DNA of 64,000 nt from SAR324 cluster bacterium (GCA_014382365.1 JACNJW010000030.1:1-64000); one strand, 5' to 3'. Counted from the first letter of the stretch, positions 34,372 to 43,891 are shown. Numbers and translations are program-made. Notes: generated by a model from the sequence alone, not told the origin.

Positions 34372-35007
34372 ATGGATTTGACATTCATGCGTCAGGGCTA
34401 TGATAATTCCGGTCTGAGCAAAGAGCAGCTAAAGAGCGATCCGTTTTTGCAGTTTGAACTCTGGTTCAAGGAAGCAAATGAAGCAGAACCAATTCCAAAT
34501 GCAATGAGTTTGGCGACAGTATCTCAGTCAGGAGAACCTAAGTTGAGAACTGTTTTACTTAAGCTTTTTGACAAAAACGGTTTTGTGTTTTTCACAAACT
34601 ACAAAAGTAAAAAGGCCGTTCAGATTTCTACAAATCCAAATGTTGCGCTACATTTTAACTGGGTAGCTCTGGAGCGCCAGGTAAGTATAAATGGAGTTGC
34701 AGAAAAAATTGAGACGAGTGAGTCTCTCAAATATTTTTTGAGTCGACCCCGTGGCAGTCAGATGGGTGCATGGGTTTCTGAGCAAAGCTCCGTAATTTCA
34801 TCCAGGAAAATTCTGGAAATGAAGTTGGATGAAATAAAACGCAAATTTTCTGCAGGAAAAATACCGCTCCCAGATTTTTGGGGTGGATACAAGATTGTAC
34901 CAAAAAGTTTTGAATTTTGGCAGGGACGGCCCAATCGACTGCATGATCGATTTTTATACTCACTTACTGATAATACAAAGTGGGTAATTGAGCGTTTAGC
35001 GCCTTGA
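34372..35007 (+). CDS. pdxH: Pyridoxamine 5'-phosphate oxidase
   Basis: This 211-residue FMN enzyme oxidises pyridoxine or pyridoxamine phosphate to pyridoxal phosphate, the cofactor of IlvB-independent transaminases and of SufS in this window. It shows the FMN-binding RTVLLK, FFTNYKSKKA, the region ERQVSINGVAEKI, SRPRGSQMGAWVSEQS and the C-terminal FWQGRPNRLHDRF. Length is normal. It is inserted between nuoH and nuoI in the same direction, which is unusual for complex I operons. Confidence 0.95.
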   Translation: MDLTFMRQGYDNSGLSKEQLKSDPFLQFELWFKEANEAEPIPNAMSLATVSQSGEPKLRTVLLKLFDKNGFVFFTNYKSKKAVQISTNPNVALHFNWVALERQVSINGVAEKIETSESLKYFLSRPRGSQMGAWVSEQSSVISSRKILEMKLDEIKRKFSAGKIPLPDFWGGYKIVPKSFEFWQGRPNRLHDRFLYSLTDNTKWVIERLAP

Positions 35008-35051
35008 AAAAAATTACGAATAATTAGAAATAAATTTTGTTCTGAGGAACT

Positions 35052-35636
35052 ATGGATTTAAAAGTCAAACAAGTTACACGAATAGACGGTGCAAAAGAAG
35101 CCTTATTCCTGCCGGCTATTTTTACTGGATTAAGATTGACAATCAACCATTTCTGGCGCAACCTCTTTGGTGCAAAAGATGTAGTTACTGTCAGTTATCC
35201 GGAAGAGAAACGTCATATTTCTACGCGTTGGCGTGGACGTCATCGTCTGACACGACGGGAAAACGGATTTCTCAGTTGTGTAGCCTGTTATATGTGTGAA
35301 ACGGTTTGTCCTTCAAAGTGTATTCACATTGAGGCAGGAGAACATCCTGATCTTTCAGTTGAAAAATATCCTGTAGTATTTGATATCGACGAGCTACGCT
35401 GTGTTTTTTGCGGCTTGTGTGTAGAGGCTTGTCCAAAAGATGCAATTCGAATGGACAGTGGAGTTATTTCTTTGGCTTATACTTCTCGTCAAACTTTTAA
35501 TTATACCAGAGATCTGCTGAGAGACAGTTACGATCCAAAAGCACACTCCAATCCTAAATATGAGGATATTGACCTTCCATCTCCTACCAATCGTGCAGCA
35601 GCATTGCCCAATTCTAAAGGTGTGCCCGCGTCCTAA
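35052..35636 (+). CDS. nuoI: NADH-quinone oxidoreductase subunit I
   Basis: This 194-residue ferredoxin-like subunit carries two [4Fe-4S] clusters (N6a and N6b). The two cysteine sets are SCVACYMCETVCPSKCI and RCVFCGLCVEACPKDAI. The N-terminal helix before the clusters anchors it to the membrane arm. A low-complexity tail follows the second cluster. It is separated from nuoH by pdxH and followed after nine bases by the ThyX-like gene. Confidence 0.95.
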   Translation: MDLKVKQVTRIDGAKEALFLPAIFTGLRLTINHFWRNLFGAKDVVTVSYPEEKRHISTRWRGRHRLTRRENGFLSCVACYMCETVCPSKCIHIEAGEHPDLSVEKYPVVFDIDELRCVFCGLCVEACPKDAIRMDSGVISLAYTSRQTFNYTRDLLRDSYDPKAHSNPKYEDIDLPSPTNRAAALPNSKGVPAS

Positions 35637-35645
35637 AATCTTTTC

Positions 35646-37268
35646 ATGAGCACCGCTATCGAAGATTTCACAGCAGAAGAAAAGCAGGTTCTTTCTTTTT
35701 ACGTAAGCAATACTGACCGTTCAATTTTTGCACTCACCAATCTTCCTGAAGTAATCAAAGGTGCACTGTTTTCCCGCTATTCCCGCTCAACTCTTGGCCT
35801 GCGAACCTTACTTCTCAGAGATTTTATTCAAGAAAAAGAAGCCAGGTTTTCAGAGATTCAAGCCATTGGAACAGGTGGAGATTCTGCAAAAAAATCTCAA
35901 CTTGCCATCGAATCTGCACAAAAGTTCTATGACAGAATACTGGATGGTTTTGGTGATGATTCGATTGGTGAACTTGGTGGTGCACACCTGGCACTGGAAA
36001 ATATCTCTATTTTAGCTACGAAAACTGTAGAAGATGCACGGATTGGAGGCTCACCTTTAGAAAAATCGACTCGCTACGTCAGTTTTGCAGAAAAGATTAA
36101 GGGCGAATATCGATTTTATCAGGAACCAACTCTGATGAACTCAGTGCACCGAGATTTGTATCTGCAGACCTGCCGCAACTTATTTGAAACCTACGTCCGT
36201 TTTACAGAACCAATCCGGGATCATGTGCGCAAGCAAATGCCTATGGACTCAAAAAGCAGTCCGGCTGCCTATGAACGTTCTGTGCGTGCACGGGGATTTG
36301 ATATTATCCGGGGCTTGTTGCCTTCTGCCACTTTGACCAATATGGGGGTTTTTGGCAACGGTAGATTTTTTGAAACTCTGATTGCAAAATTGAGAGTTGA
36401 ACCATTTGGGGAACTGAACGAAATTGCCCAGTCTGCTTTTGAAGAGTTGACAAAGGTTATACCTTCTTTTGTACGACGTGCTGAGGCGGAACATCGGCAT
36501 TTTCAGGATTTTCAAAACTATAATAAGCAGCAGCAGCAGTTGGTTCGAAAATTTACTGAAAAGCATCTAGGACAATTGCCTGCAGATAATGCAGAAGCGG
36601 TTCGTTTAATTGATTTTGATCCGGAAGCAGAGACAAAAATATTGGCAGCTTTGCTTTACTCACATACAGGGATTCCTCTGCAGCAAATACGGGAGCAAAT
36701 ACGGTTCTTGCCGGAGTCGGAAAAACTTGGACTAATTGAACAGGCAGCCGCATTAAGAAATCATCGGCGGCATAAATCTGAACGTGGATTGGAGTTAGCA
36801 TTTTACACCTTCGATATTTTGGGTGATTATGGCATGTACCGCGACCTGCAGAGACACAGAATACTGACCCAGGAGCGTCAACCGTTGACAACGCGTTTTG
36901 GCTATGACACGCCTGTGGAAATTGAAGATGCTGGTTTGGGGGTAGAATATCATGAATTAATGGCCCGTTCAGCAGAGGCCTTCGAGACAATTGCTCTAGA
37001 TTATCCTGAGGAGGCCCAATACGTAGTGCCAATGAGCTACAATATTCGCTGGTATGTCCACATAAATTTACGGGCTTTGACTTGGCTGACAGAGCTTCGC
37101 AGCACGCCACAAGGACATAGCGGTTATCGTCGAATTGCTCAGGAAATGTTTCGTAAAGTTGAAGCAGTACAACCATTGTTGGCAAAATATATGAAATTTG
37201 TAGATTTAAACGAGTATGCACTTGGCCGCCTGAAAGCAGAGCAGAGGCAGGAAGACAAACTAGTTTAA
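35646..37268 (+). CDS. Two-domain ThyX-like protein
   Basis: This 540-residue protein looks like a duplicated ThyX (flavin-dependent thymidylate synthase) fold. The first half has RYSRSTLGLRTLLL, FGDDSIGELGGAHLALE and EKSTRYVSF, which resemble ThyX elements. The second half has LAFYTFDILGDYGMYRDLQ and then RHRILTQERQPLTTRFG, close to the ThyX motif RHRxxSxNExSxR but not identical. ThyX itself is about 220-250 residues and works as a homotetramer. Whether this longer relative makes dTMP is not known to me. It follows nuoI directly. Confidence 0.7.
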   Translation: MSTAIEDFTAEEKQVLSFYVSNTDRSIFALTNLPEVIKGALFSRYSRSTLGLRTLLLRDFIQEKEARFSEIQAIGTGGDSAKKSQLAIESAQKFYDRILDGFGDDSIGELGGAHLALENISILATKTVEDARIGGSPLEKSTRYVSFAEKIKGEYRFYQEPTLMNSVHRDLYLQTCRNLFETYVRFTEPIRDHVRKQMPMDSKSSPAAYERSVRARGFDIIRGLLPSATLTNMGVFGNGRFFETLIAKLRVEPFGELNEIAQSAFEELTKVIPSFVRRAEAEHRHFQDFQNYNKQQQQLVRKFTEKHLGQLPADNAEAVRLIDFDPEAETKILAALLYSHTGIPLQQIREQIRFLPESEKLGLIEQAAALRNHRRHKSERGLELAFYTFDILGDYGMYRDLQRHRILTQERQPLTTRFGYDTPVEIEDAGLGVEYHELMARSAEAFETIALDYPEEAQYVVPMSYNIRWYVHINLRALTWLTELRSTPQGHSGYRRIAQEMFRKVEAVQPLLAKYMKFVDLNEYALGRLKAEQRQEDKLV

Positions 37269-37400
37269 GCTTATTTGGTTGTTGCAGATAAAGTTTCAGC
37301 AGTATTTTACTGGATTACAGTTTGTGCATCTTAAGCTGCAGGTGTACAGTATTGAATCGTCAACGCTTAACGCCTAAATATTTTTTAAACAGGAGATAAA

Positions 37401-38033
37401 ATGCCGGAAATTACAAAGGTCATAGACCACCCGTTGGTTCAGCATAAACTTTCGCTGATGCGTAAAAAAAGTACCTCCACACAAAGTTTTCGGACTTTGA
37501 TTCGGGAGGTTGGAACTCTTCTCGCTTATGAAGTGACCAAAGATTTACCACTGATATATGAGGAAATTGAAACTCCATTAATGAAAATGCAAGCACCTTT
37601 TTTGGAAGGCAAAAAACTTTGTCTGGTTTCAATATTAAGAGCCGGCAATGGTTTACTGGATGGATTTATGGACCTCGTTCCTTCAGCAAGAGTTGGTCAC
37701 ATTGGACTTTACAGGGATCCGGAAACACTGGTTGCAGTTGAATATTATATGAAACTGCCGGATTTGATTAATCAGCGCCTGGTCCTGGCTCTGGATCCGA
37801 TGCTGGCCACTGGGCATTCTTCTGCAGCAGCAGTAACGCGCTTAAAGGAAAACGGTGCGTCTAACATACGCTTTGTCTGTCTATTGGCTGCACCTGAAGG
37901 GATTGAATATTTTAATAAAACTCATCCAGATGTGCCGATTTACACTGCTGCAATTGATGAAAAATTGAATGACCATGCCTATATTTTACCAGGTTTAGGC
38001 GATGCAGGTGATAGGATATTTGGGACAAAATAA
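37401..38033 (+). CDS. upp: Uracil phosphoribosyltransferase
   Basis: This 210-residue enzyme converts uracil and PRPP to UMP in pyrimidine salvage. The PRPP loop reads [15 protein letters not shown], with histidine where most Upp proteins have a second glycine (DPMLATGGS). The N-terminal [16 protein letters not shown] and the uracil-contact C-terminus ([16 protein letters not shown]) are typical. The start has a good ribosome site (AGGAGA). Its stop is two bases from the coxG start. Confidence 0.94.
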   Translation: MPEITKVIDHPLVQHKLSLMRKKSTSTQSFRTLIREVGTLLAYEVTKDLPLIYEEIETPLMKMQAPFLEGKKLCLVSILRAGNGLLDGFMDLVPSARVGHIGLYRDPETLVAVEYYMKLPDLINQRLVLALDPMLATGHSSAAAVTRLKENGASNIRFVCLLAAPEGIEYFNKTHPDVPIYTAAIDEKLNDHAYILPGLGDAGDRIFGTK

Positions 38034-38035
38034 TC

Positions 38036-38614
38036 ATGGAGGTAAAAGCAGAAAAAAAATTTCAGGTTAATGCAAAGATCAATGAAGTCTGGGACGTTCT
38101 CACAAAGCCGGAAAAAATAGTGGTATGTGTACCTGGAGCACAGCTGACAGAGACAGTTGATGATGACCACTTTAAAGGTAAAGTCACAGTCAAAATAGGA
38201 CCTGTAATTGCTAAGTTCACTGGTGAGGTTGAATTCAGTAAACGAGACAGTTCTACTTTTGAGTTGGTAATGCAGGGCAAAGGTGCTGATATTCGTGGAA
38301 AAGGCGGAGCAACGATGAATATGAATCTCTCCCTGAATGAAATTGAAACTGGAACCGAAGTTCTATGCATGATGACTGTCTCAATCACCGGCCGGATTGC
38401 CCAGTTTGGTGCCAGAATGATCGAGGCAGTTAACAATAAACTTTTTGAACAGTTTATAAAAAATTTTTCAAATTTATTGTCAGAGTCAAATGATGAGGCC
38501 AGTCCAACAGAGATTAGTAAAGATGCAGAACCGGTCAAAGCAGCTTCACTTGTTGGTTCAATTCTTGTGTCAGAACTCAAAAGAAAATTTGGTAAAAAAG
38601 TGGAATTGGAATGA
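38036..38614 (+). CDS. coxG: CoxG-like SRPBCC-family protein
   Basis: This 192-residue protein belongs to the CoxG (carbon monoxide dehydrogenase subunit G) family of START-like folds. The core spans about residues 1-145 (KVNAKINEVWDVLTKPEKI-like opening, IGPVIAKFTGEVEF, GKGGATMNMNLSL). CoxG is thought to tether or aid assembly of CO dehydrogenase-type molybdenum enzymes at the membrane. It is the first of a run of maturation genes. The structural genes coxMSL are not in the window. Confidence 0.85.
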   Translation: MEVKAEKKFQVNAKINEVWDVLTKPEKIVVCVPGAQLTETVDDDHFKGKVTVKIGPVIAKFTGEVEFSKRDSSTFELVMQGKGADIRGKGGATMNMNLSLNEIETGTEVLCMMTVSITGRIAQFGARMIEAVNNKLFEQFIKNFSNLLSESNDEASPTEISKDAEPVKAASLVGSILVSELKRKFGKKVELE

Positions 38615-38647
38615 AAAATTCCAGTTTATTCTCTGTGAATATTTTCA

Positions 38648-39235
38648 ATGATTAGTGCAATCATACTGGCTGCTGGTGAATCCCGCAGAATGGGAGAACA
38701 AAACAAACTTCTACTTTCATTTAGTGGTCAGGTTTTGATCCATAAAATAGTCGAAACTGTTTGTAACTCAGTAGTTGATGACGTTTTGGTTGTGCTTGGT
38801 TACGAAGCAGAAAATATTAAAGCTGTTTTGGAAAACCTGCCTGTACGCTTTTTAGAAAACAAAGGCTACGAAGAAGGCATGACATCTTCCATCCAAACCG
38901 GAGTTCGGGCAACTGCAGAGGTTAGCCAGGGCTTGTTGATATGCCTTGCTGATATGCCCTTTGTTGACAAAGCGGACCTCAACCGTTTGGTTCAGGCTTT
39001 CACTGATTTAAGTAAGACAGAAAGCTCTCTGATCATTGTACCGGTGTTTCAAGGAAAACGCGGGAATCCGGTATTATTTTCCAGCAAATTCCGGGATGAA
39101 ATTCTTCTGCACGATGGAGAAGGCTGCCGCGGAATTCTCCGTAAACACCAGCAAAGTATCCGGGAAATAGAAATGGATAGTGAGCATGTTTTGCTGGATG
39201 TAGATACTCCTGAAGATTATTTATTACACTCCTGA
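38648..39235 (+). CDS. mocA: MocA/MobA-like molybdenum cofactor nucleotidyltransferase
   Basis: This 195-residue GT-A-fold nucleotidyltransferase has the NTP-binding ILAAGESRRMGEQNKLLL near the N-terminus, LADMPFVD as metal site, and GKRGNPVLFSS. MocA attaches CMP to molybdopterin for xanthine-dehydrogenase-type enzymes. The place between coxG and xdhC supports a MocA-like role over MobA. The gap to each neighbour is 25-34 bases. Confidence 0.85.
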   Translation: MISAIILAAGESRRMGEQNKLLLSFSGQVLIHKIVETVCNSVVDDVLVVLGYEAENIKAVLENLPVRFLENKGYEEGMTSSIQTGVRATAEVSQGLLICLADMPFVDKADLNRLVQAFTDLSKTESSLIIVPVFQGKRGNPVLFSSKFRDEILLHDGEGCRGILRKHQQSIREIEMDSEHVLLDVDTPEDYLLHS

Positions 39236-39260
39236 ACTGTAACAAAACAAATAAAACAAA

Positions 39261-40058
39261 ATGTCCAATGAATATTTTGAAAAACTAGCTGAACTGACCG
39301 CCAAGGAAGTTCCATTTGCAGTTGCCACAGTGATTAAAATCAGCGGTTCGGTTTCTGCCAAGCCGGGGGCAAAATCAATAATTGACGCAAAGGGAGAGAC
39401 TTTGTTTGGCTGGGTTGGCGGAGGATGTGCTGAAGAAGCCGTGCGTGAAGCCTCAATGGAAAGTTTGCGAGACGGACAAACCAGGATTGTGCCGTTGGAT
39501 CTTGATGATGAAATATTAGGAGTGGGAATGCCTTGCGGTGGAACCATGGAGGTTTATGTGGAACCGTATATGCCACGTCCAGAATTGATGATTGTGGGGC
39601 ACGGACGCATCGCTGAGGTCTTGGCAGAACTGGCTCACACAGTTCATTTTTCCATTACGGTCAATGATTCTGCTGCAACCCGTGAAGACTTTCCGCAGGC
39701 CGAGCGTTTAATCACAGCTGATTTGGATTTCAGTCAAATGAAAGTTGGTCCGCAGACATTCGTCGTTGTAGTTACGCAACACAAGGGTGATCAGCATTCG
39801 ATTAAAAAAGCTCTCGAGGGTCAGGGTCCATATATTGGTTTGGTGGCCAGTACCAAACGTGCAAAACTGGTGTTTGAGTATTTGCTGGATGAAGGAGTGG
39901 AACCGAAAGAATTGAAGCGGGTACATTCTCCGGCAGGTTTAGATTTTGCCGGAACAACTCCGGAGGAAATTGCTTTGAGCATCGTTGGTGAAATGGTGAG
40001 CATCCGGCGCGGTGGTTCCGGAAAATCAATGATGGAATTGAAAGAAATTTCTCTCTGA
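39261..40058 (+). CDS. XdhC/CoxI family molybdenum-enzyme maturation factor
   Basis: This 265-residue protein has the two XdhC domains: an N-terminal part with FGWVGGGCAEEAV and VGMPCGGTMEVYVEP, and a C-terminal Rossmann-like part opening IVGHGRIAEVLAELA. XdhC binds the molybdenum cofactor and promotes its sulfuration before insertion. It works with a cysteine desulfurase, and a SufS gene is the next neighbour here. This strengthens the reading of the group as a maturation operon. Confidence 0.9.
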   Translation: MSNEYFEKLAELTAKEVPFAVATVIKISGSVSAKPGAKSIIDAKGETLFGWVGGGCAEEAVREASMESLRDGQTRIVPLDLDDEILGVGMPCGGTMEVYVEPYMPRPELMIVGHGRIAEVLAELAHTVHFSITVNDSAATREDFPQAERLITADLDFSQMKVGPQTFVVVVTQHKGDQHSIKKALEGQGPYIGLVASTKRAKLVFEYLLDEGVEPKELKRVHSPAGLDFAGTTPEEIALSIVGEMVSIRRGGSGKSMMELKEISL

Positions 40059-40151
40059 ATTCTGTGCTTCTGCCCCACATAATCCGGATCAAACAAATAA
40101 TATTTATATCCAAATTCGTCGAATTTTGCTGTTGTCTTATAAGCGAAACAT

Positions 40152-41402
40152 ATGCAGAACCTTCAAATAACCTCAAAGCTGCGTGAGGATTTTCCAATTC
40201 TTAAAAGGGAAATTAATGGACATTCACTGGCTTATCTCGATAATGCAGCAACGACTCAAAAGCCGCAAAGCGTGATTGACGCTTTGGTTTGCTTTTACGA
40301 AAATCACAACAGCAATGTCAGTCGTGGTGTTTATACTTTGGCAGAAGAAGCAACAGAAATTTTCGAAGACGGCAGGAAAAAAGTTGCCAAATTTATTGGA
40401 GCCGAGAGTTCTTCAAATATTATTTTTACCAGAGGAACTACTGAATCGATCAACTTGGTCGCTTCAGCGTGGGGGGAAAAAAATTTAATAAAGGGTGAGA
40501 GGATCATAGTAACCGAAATGGAACACCATTCCAATTTGGTGCCCTGGCAACTTGCTGCACAAGCCTCTGGAGCGGAACTGGTTTATTGGCCGCTTTCTCT
40601 GGAACATGGCAGTTCCTGTGTTGGCCGTCTGGATTTACATAAACTAGATGAATTGTTGACAAATTCCGTGAAATTGTTGGCAGTTACAGTGGCCTCTAAT
40701 GTGTTGGGTACGGTCAATCCCATTGCTGAAATAGTAAAAATGGCACATGATCGCGGTGTTTTGGTTTTGGCGGATGCAGCACAGGCAGTAGCCAGAATGC
40801 CAATTGACGTTACCGAGTGGAACTGTGATTTCCTGGCTTTTTCCGGACACAAAGTTTACGGTCCGACCGGAATTGGAGTGCTTTACGCAAAACAAGAAAG
40901 GCTCAACGAAATGTCTGTGTTTCAGGGAGGTGGAGGAATGATTCGCAAAGTAAGTCGACAAGCATCAACCTGGGCTGATGCTCCGCAAAAATTTGAAGCA
41001 GGAACACCTCCTGTGGCAGAGGTTTTCGGATTGTCGGCGGCTTTGGAATATATGAAAAAATACGGAATGCCGGAAATTCAGCAGCACGAACTGCAGTTGA
41101 CGGAACATGCCCTAAAAAGAATGGAGGAGTTTCCGGATTTGGAGTTATATGGTCCAGCGGATATTTTCGAGAGAACAGGTGTAATTTCGTTTAATCTCAA
41201 GAATGTACATCCGCACGATGTGGCACAGGTTCTGGATGAGTACGGAATTGCGGTACGTGCAGGACATCACTGTACGCAGGTTTTACACGAGCAACTGGGG
41301 ATACAGGCCAGTCTCCGGATGAGTTTTGGTCTTTATAACGAAATATCTGAAATCGACCGTTTATTTTCTGCACTGGCTCAGGTTCGACGGATTTTTAATT
41401 GA
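40152..41402 (+). CDS. sufS: Cysteine desulfurase, SufS type
   Basis: This 416-residue PLP enzyme takes sulfur from cysteine. The PLP lysine is Lys234 in FSGHKVYGPTG. The persulfide-forming cysteine is Cys374 in RAGHHCTQ, as in group II SufS/CsdA enzymes. HHSNLVPWQ and GGGMIRKV are further matches. With the SufU-like gene downstream it could feed iron-sulfur assembly. Given the neighbours it could also supply sulfur for molybdenum cofactor sulfuration. Confidence 0.94.
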   Translation: MQNLQITSKLREDFPILKREINGHSLAYLDNAATTQKPQSVIDALVCFYENHNSNVSRGVYTLAEEATEIFEDGRKKVAKFIGAESSSNIIFTRGTTESINLVASAWGEKNLIKGERIIVTEMEHHSNLVPWQLAAQASGAELVYWPLSLEHGSSCVGRLDLHKLDELLTNSVKLLAVTVASNVLGTVNPIAEIVKMAHDRGVLVLADAAQAVARMPIDVTEWNCDFLAFSGHKVYGPTGIGVLYAKQERLNEMSVFQGGGGMIRKVSRQASTWADAPQKFEAGTPPVAEVFGLSAALEYMKKYGMPEIQQHELQLTEHALKRMEEFPDLELYGPADIFERTGVISFNLKNVHPHDVAQVLDEYGIAVRAGHHCTQVLHEQLGIQASLRMSFGLYNEISEIDRLFSALAQVRRIFN

Positions 41403-41479
41403 GGTAAAATGAGAGATTGTAGGAAAACTATTTTTTGAATTTCAGATTATAGTTTGCCTATGCTTGAAAAAATAGACCA

Positions 41480-41908
41480 ATGACAAATCCCACTATTTAT
41501 CGAAAACTTTTGCTGAAACATGCACGGCATCCAAAAAATTCTGGACGTTTGAAAGAACCAGATCTGCGGGCTACTGCCTACAATCCACTTTGTGGTGACG
41601 AACTTGAGCTGACACTGTCCATGACTGGAACCGTCATCGAGGCTTGTAAAACTCAAGTTCGGGGATGTGCAATCTGTCAGGCTTCTGCGTCAATGATGAG
41701 CGAATTGATCATAAAAAAAACAATGACAGAAGTTGTACAGATTAGTAGTCAATTTGCTGACAGTCTGCAAAAAGAGACAAATGACATTCCACAAGATGTG
41801 GAATGTCTGCGTCCGTTAATTGCTTTGAAAGCACACCGGAGCCGGATCAAATGTATGAAACTTGCGTGGGAAGCACTCGAAGATTGTGCTGCACAAAACC
41901 AAACTTGA
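41480..41908 (+). CDS. sufU: SufU-like sulfur acceptor / Fe-S scaffold
   Basis: This 142-residue protein belongs to the IscU/SufU fold. The three cysteines are in YNPLCGDELEL, GCAICQASASMM and RIKCMKLAWEAL, with an aspartate after the first. The insertion before the last cysteine fits SufU rather than IscU. It receives persulfide sulfur from SufS. It lies 77 bases after sufS and 42 before the coxD-like gene. No sufBCD genes are near. Confidence 0.88.
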   Translation: MTNPTIYRKLLLKHARHPKNSGRLKEPDLRATAYNPLCGDELELTLSMTGTVIEACKTQVRGCAICQASASMMSELIIKKTMTEVVQISSQFADSLQKETNDIPQDVECLRPLIALKAHRSRIKCMKLAWEALEDCAAQNQT

Positions 41909-41950
41909 ATTCATTAAACATTAACAAGGAACTGTAACAGGAATCTTTTT

Positions 41951-42853
41951 ATGTTATCTAATGAAGCAGAACAAATCCGGCAAATGCTGGAAGAACAAAA
42001 TTATGTGGCAGACCCTGGAGTGGTTATGTCAGTTTATCTGGCGAAAACTCTCCACAAACCATTATTGATAGAGGGTCCGGCTGGTGTCGGCAAAACAGAA
42101 ATTGCAAAAGTATTGGCAAAGGCCCTGCAAACTGATTTAATTCGGCTGCAATGTTATGAAGGTCTTGATGCAAATATGGCACTCTATGAATGGAATTATC
42201 AGCGTCAATTACTGCACATAAAACTTGAAGAGGGCAGTGAAAAGTCTTTGCAGGAAAGAGAAGAAACTATTTTTAGTGAAGAATTTTTATTGAAACGCCC
42301 CTTACTGCAGGCAATTACGCATCCCAAATCACCAGTATTATTAATTGATGAATTGGACCGCTCTGATGAAGAATTTGAGAGTTTTTTATTGGAAATATTA
42401 TCGGAATGGCAAATTACAATTCCAGAAATCGGCAGTATCCGTGCTAAGGAAAAACCTTATGTTATTTTAACCAGCAACCGGACTCGAGAGTTGTCGGATG
42501 CAGTAAGACGGCGTTGTTTTTACTTGTGGATGGATTATCCGGAATATGAAAAAGAACTGGCTATTGTCAGGAGTAAAGTCCCCGAGATAGATTTACTGCT
42601 GGCCGAGCAGATTTGCGTTTTTATGGAACTGATCCGCAAACAAAAACTGGAAAAAATTCCTGGAGTTGCAGAAACTTTAGATTGGGCCAGAGCTCTGGTT
42701 GCCCTGCACCAGGATCATTTGGACCCGGAAATAGTGGAGGCTACTCTCGGAATCGTTTTTAAGGACCGCATCGATGTGGAACATGTGAAAAATTCACTGA
42801 CTGATTTTTTTGAAAAGGTTGGTGTCAAAATTAAAGAGCTTCCTGTAGAATAA
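41951..42853 (+). CDS. coxD: CoxD-like MoxR-family AAA+ ATPase
   Basis: This 300-residue AAA+ ATPase of the MoxR branch has Walker A GPAGVGKTE, Walker B LLIDELDRSDEEFE and sensor region ILTSNRTRELSDAVRRRC. The insert LYEWNYQRQLLHIK is what I remember from CoxD, which helps build the Cu-S-Mo site of CO dehydrogenase. CoxD normally acts with the VWA protein CoxE, not seen here. It closes the maturation run that starts with coxG. Confidence 0.8.
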   Translation: MLSNEAEQIRQMLEEQNYVADPGVVMSVYLAKTLHKPLLIEGPAGVGKTEIAKVLAKALQTDLIRLQCYEGLDANMALYEWNYQRQLLHIKLEEGSEKSLQEREETIFSEEFLLKRPLLQAITHPKSPVLLIDELDRSDEEFESFLLEILSEWQITIPEIGSIRAKEKPYVILTSNRTRELSDAVRRRCFYLWMDYPEYEKELAIVRSKVPEIDLLLAEQICVFMELIRKQKLEKIPGVAETLDWARALVALHQDHLDPEIVEATLGIVFKDRIDVEHVKNSLTDFFEKVGVKIKELPVE

Positions 42854-42916
42854 ACTAGGTTCTTTACATGCACCTCGTCTAAGTAAGAATCAATAATTTT
42901 GAACTTTTGAGCAAAA

Positions 42917-43426
42917 ATGCAGGACAATAAAAACAGAATTATTTTACTGGCCTTAGCTGCTCTCGTTGGGGCTGGAGCCTTTTATATGAACTCAAAGAAT
43001 GAAGAGCTTGCTCCTTATACTGTAACTAATGTTTCAACACCAGCAACTTCAAATAAAGAGGATAAAATGACAAATTCAGCTTCAACTGAAACCATCACGA
43101 CTGCAAGTGGTTTGCAGTACAGTATACTATCAGAAGGTTCTGGAAGTGAAAATCCGGGTCCGAGCAGTGTTGTCTCTGTTCATTATCGCGGAAGACTAAC
43201 AGACGGTATTGAATTTGATAGTTCTTATAAACGGAATCAACCAGCCACATTTCCGGTCAATGGCGTTATTCGCGGATGGACTGAAGCTCTGCAGATGATG
43301 AAGGTCGGTGATAAATGGGAACTGACAATTCCACCGGAACTTGGTTACGGAAGTCAGGGTGCCGGAAACACTATTCCTCCGGATGCGACACTGATCTTTG
43401 AAGTGGAACTACTTGAAATAAAATAA
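42917..43426 (+). CDS. FKBP-type peptidyl-prolyl isomerase, membrane-anchored
   Basis: This 169-residue protein has an N-terminal hydrophobic anchor ([15 protein letters not shown]), a linker of about 40 residues, and an FKBP domain (about 62-169). The domain opens [12 protein letters not shown] and shows [32 protein letters not shown] and [15 protein letters not shown]. It likely helps protein folding in the periplasm. It follows the coxD-like gene by 63 bases. Confidence 0.92.
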   Translation: MQDNKNRIILLALAALVGAGAFYMNSKNEELAPYTVTNVSTPATSNKEDKMTNSASTETITTASGLQYSILSEGSGSENPGPSSVVSVHYRGRLTDGIEFDSSYKRNQPATFPVNGVIRGWTEALQMMKVGDKWELTIPPELGYGSQGAGNTIPPDATLIFEVELLEIK

Positions 43427-43488
43427 TTGTAATTTTTGATAACAGTTTTGGGCCTTTATCAATATTGATGCCCAGTTGATGCTACACT

Positions 43489-43737
43489 TTATTTTTGAAA
43501 ATTCTTTAGTGTGTCGATTATTTCCTGAAACAGGTGAAGTACCATCTCTTCAGTCAGTGGACCACTGTTGAGTGAAGTTAGGCGATTCATCAATTCTAGC
43601 TCCCGCTGCGGCACGAGCACATCTGCCTGGCTTTTTTGCTTGATTGCTCCTATCTGAATGACACACCTTGCTCGTTCATTTAATAGCTCAAGCAGCTTTG
43701 CATCCAACTCGTCAATACGTTCTCTCAATTTATCCAA
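43489..43737 (-). CDS. Chorismate mutase, AroQ type
   Basis: This 82-residue all-helical protein is a monofunctional chorismate mutase that makes prephenate for phenylalanine and tyrosine. The pattern LRERIDELDAKLLELLNERA, the lysine in IGAIK and QRELELMNRL are typical AroQ active-site elements. The start is TTG at 43737, with a stop codon a few triplets upstream and no ATG available. It is the only minus-strand gene between 20.0 and 51.1 kb. Confidence 0.85.
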   Translation of the reverse strand: MDKLRERIDELDAKLLELLNERARCVIQIGAIKQKSQADVLVPQRELELMNRLTSLNSGPLTEEMVLHLFQEIIDTLKNFQK

Positions 43738-43891
43738 ATGTCCACCATTATTTTAGTTTGAAAAACAGGAGTTTATTGCTTTGGAAGATTTTTTTGAAGC
43801 AATAAAAAAATATAAGACCGTATGTAAAGTAGCAAATAGTTCAAAAAAGGCAATAGCTGCAGTCAATAAAATTGTTAATTATGGAAAAATC

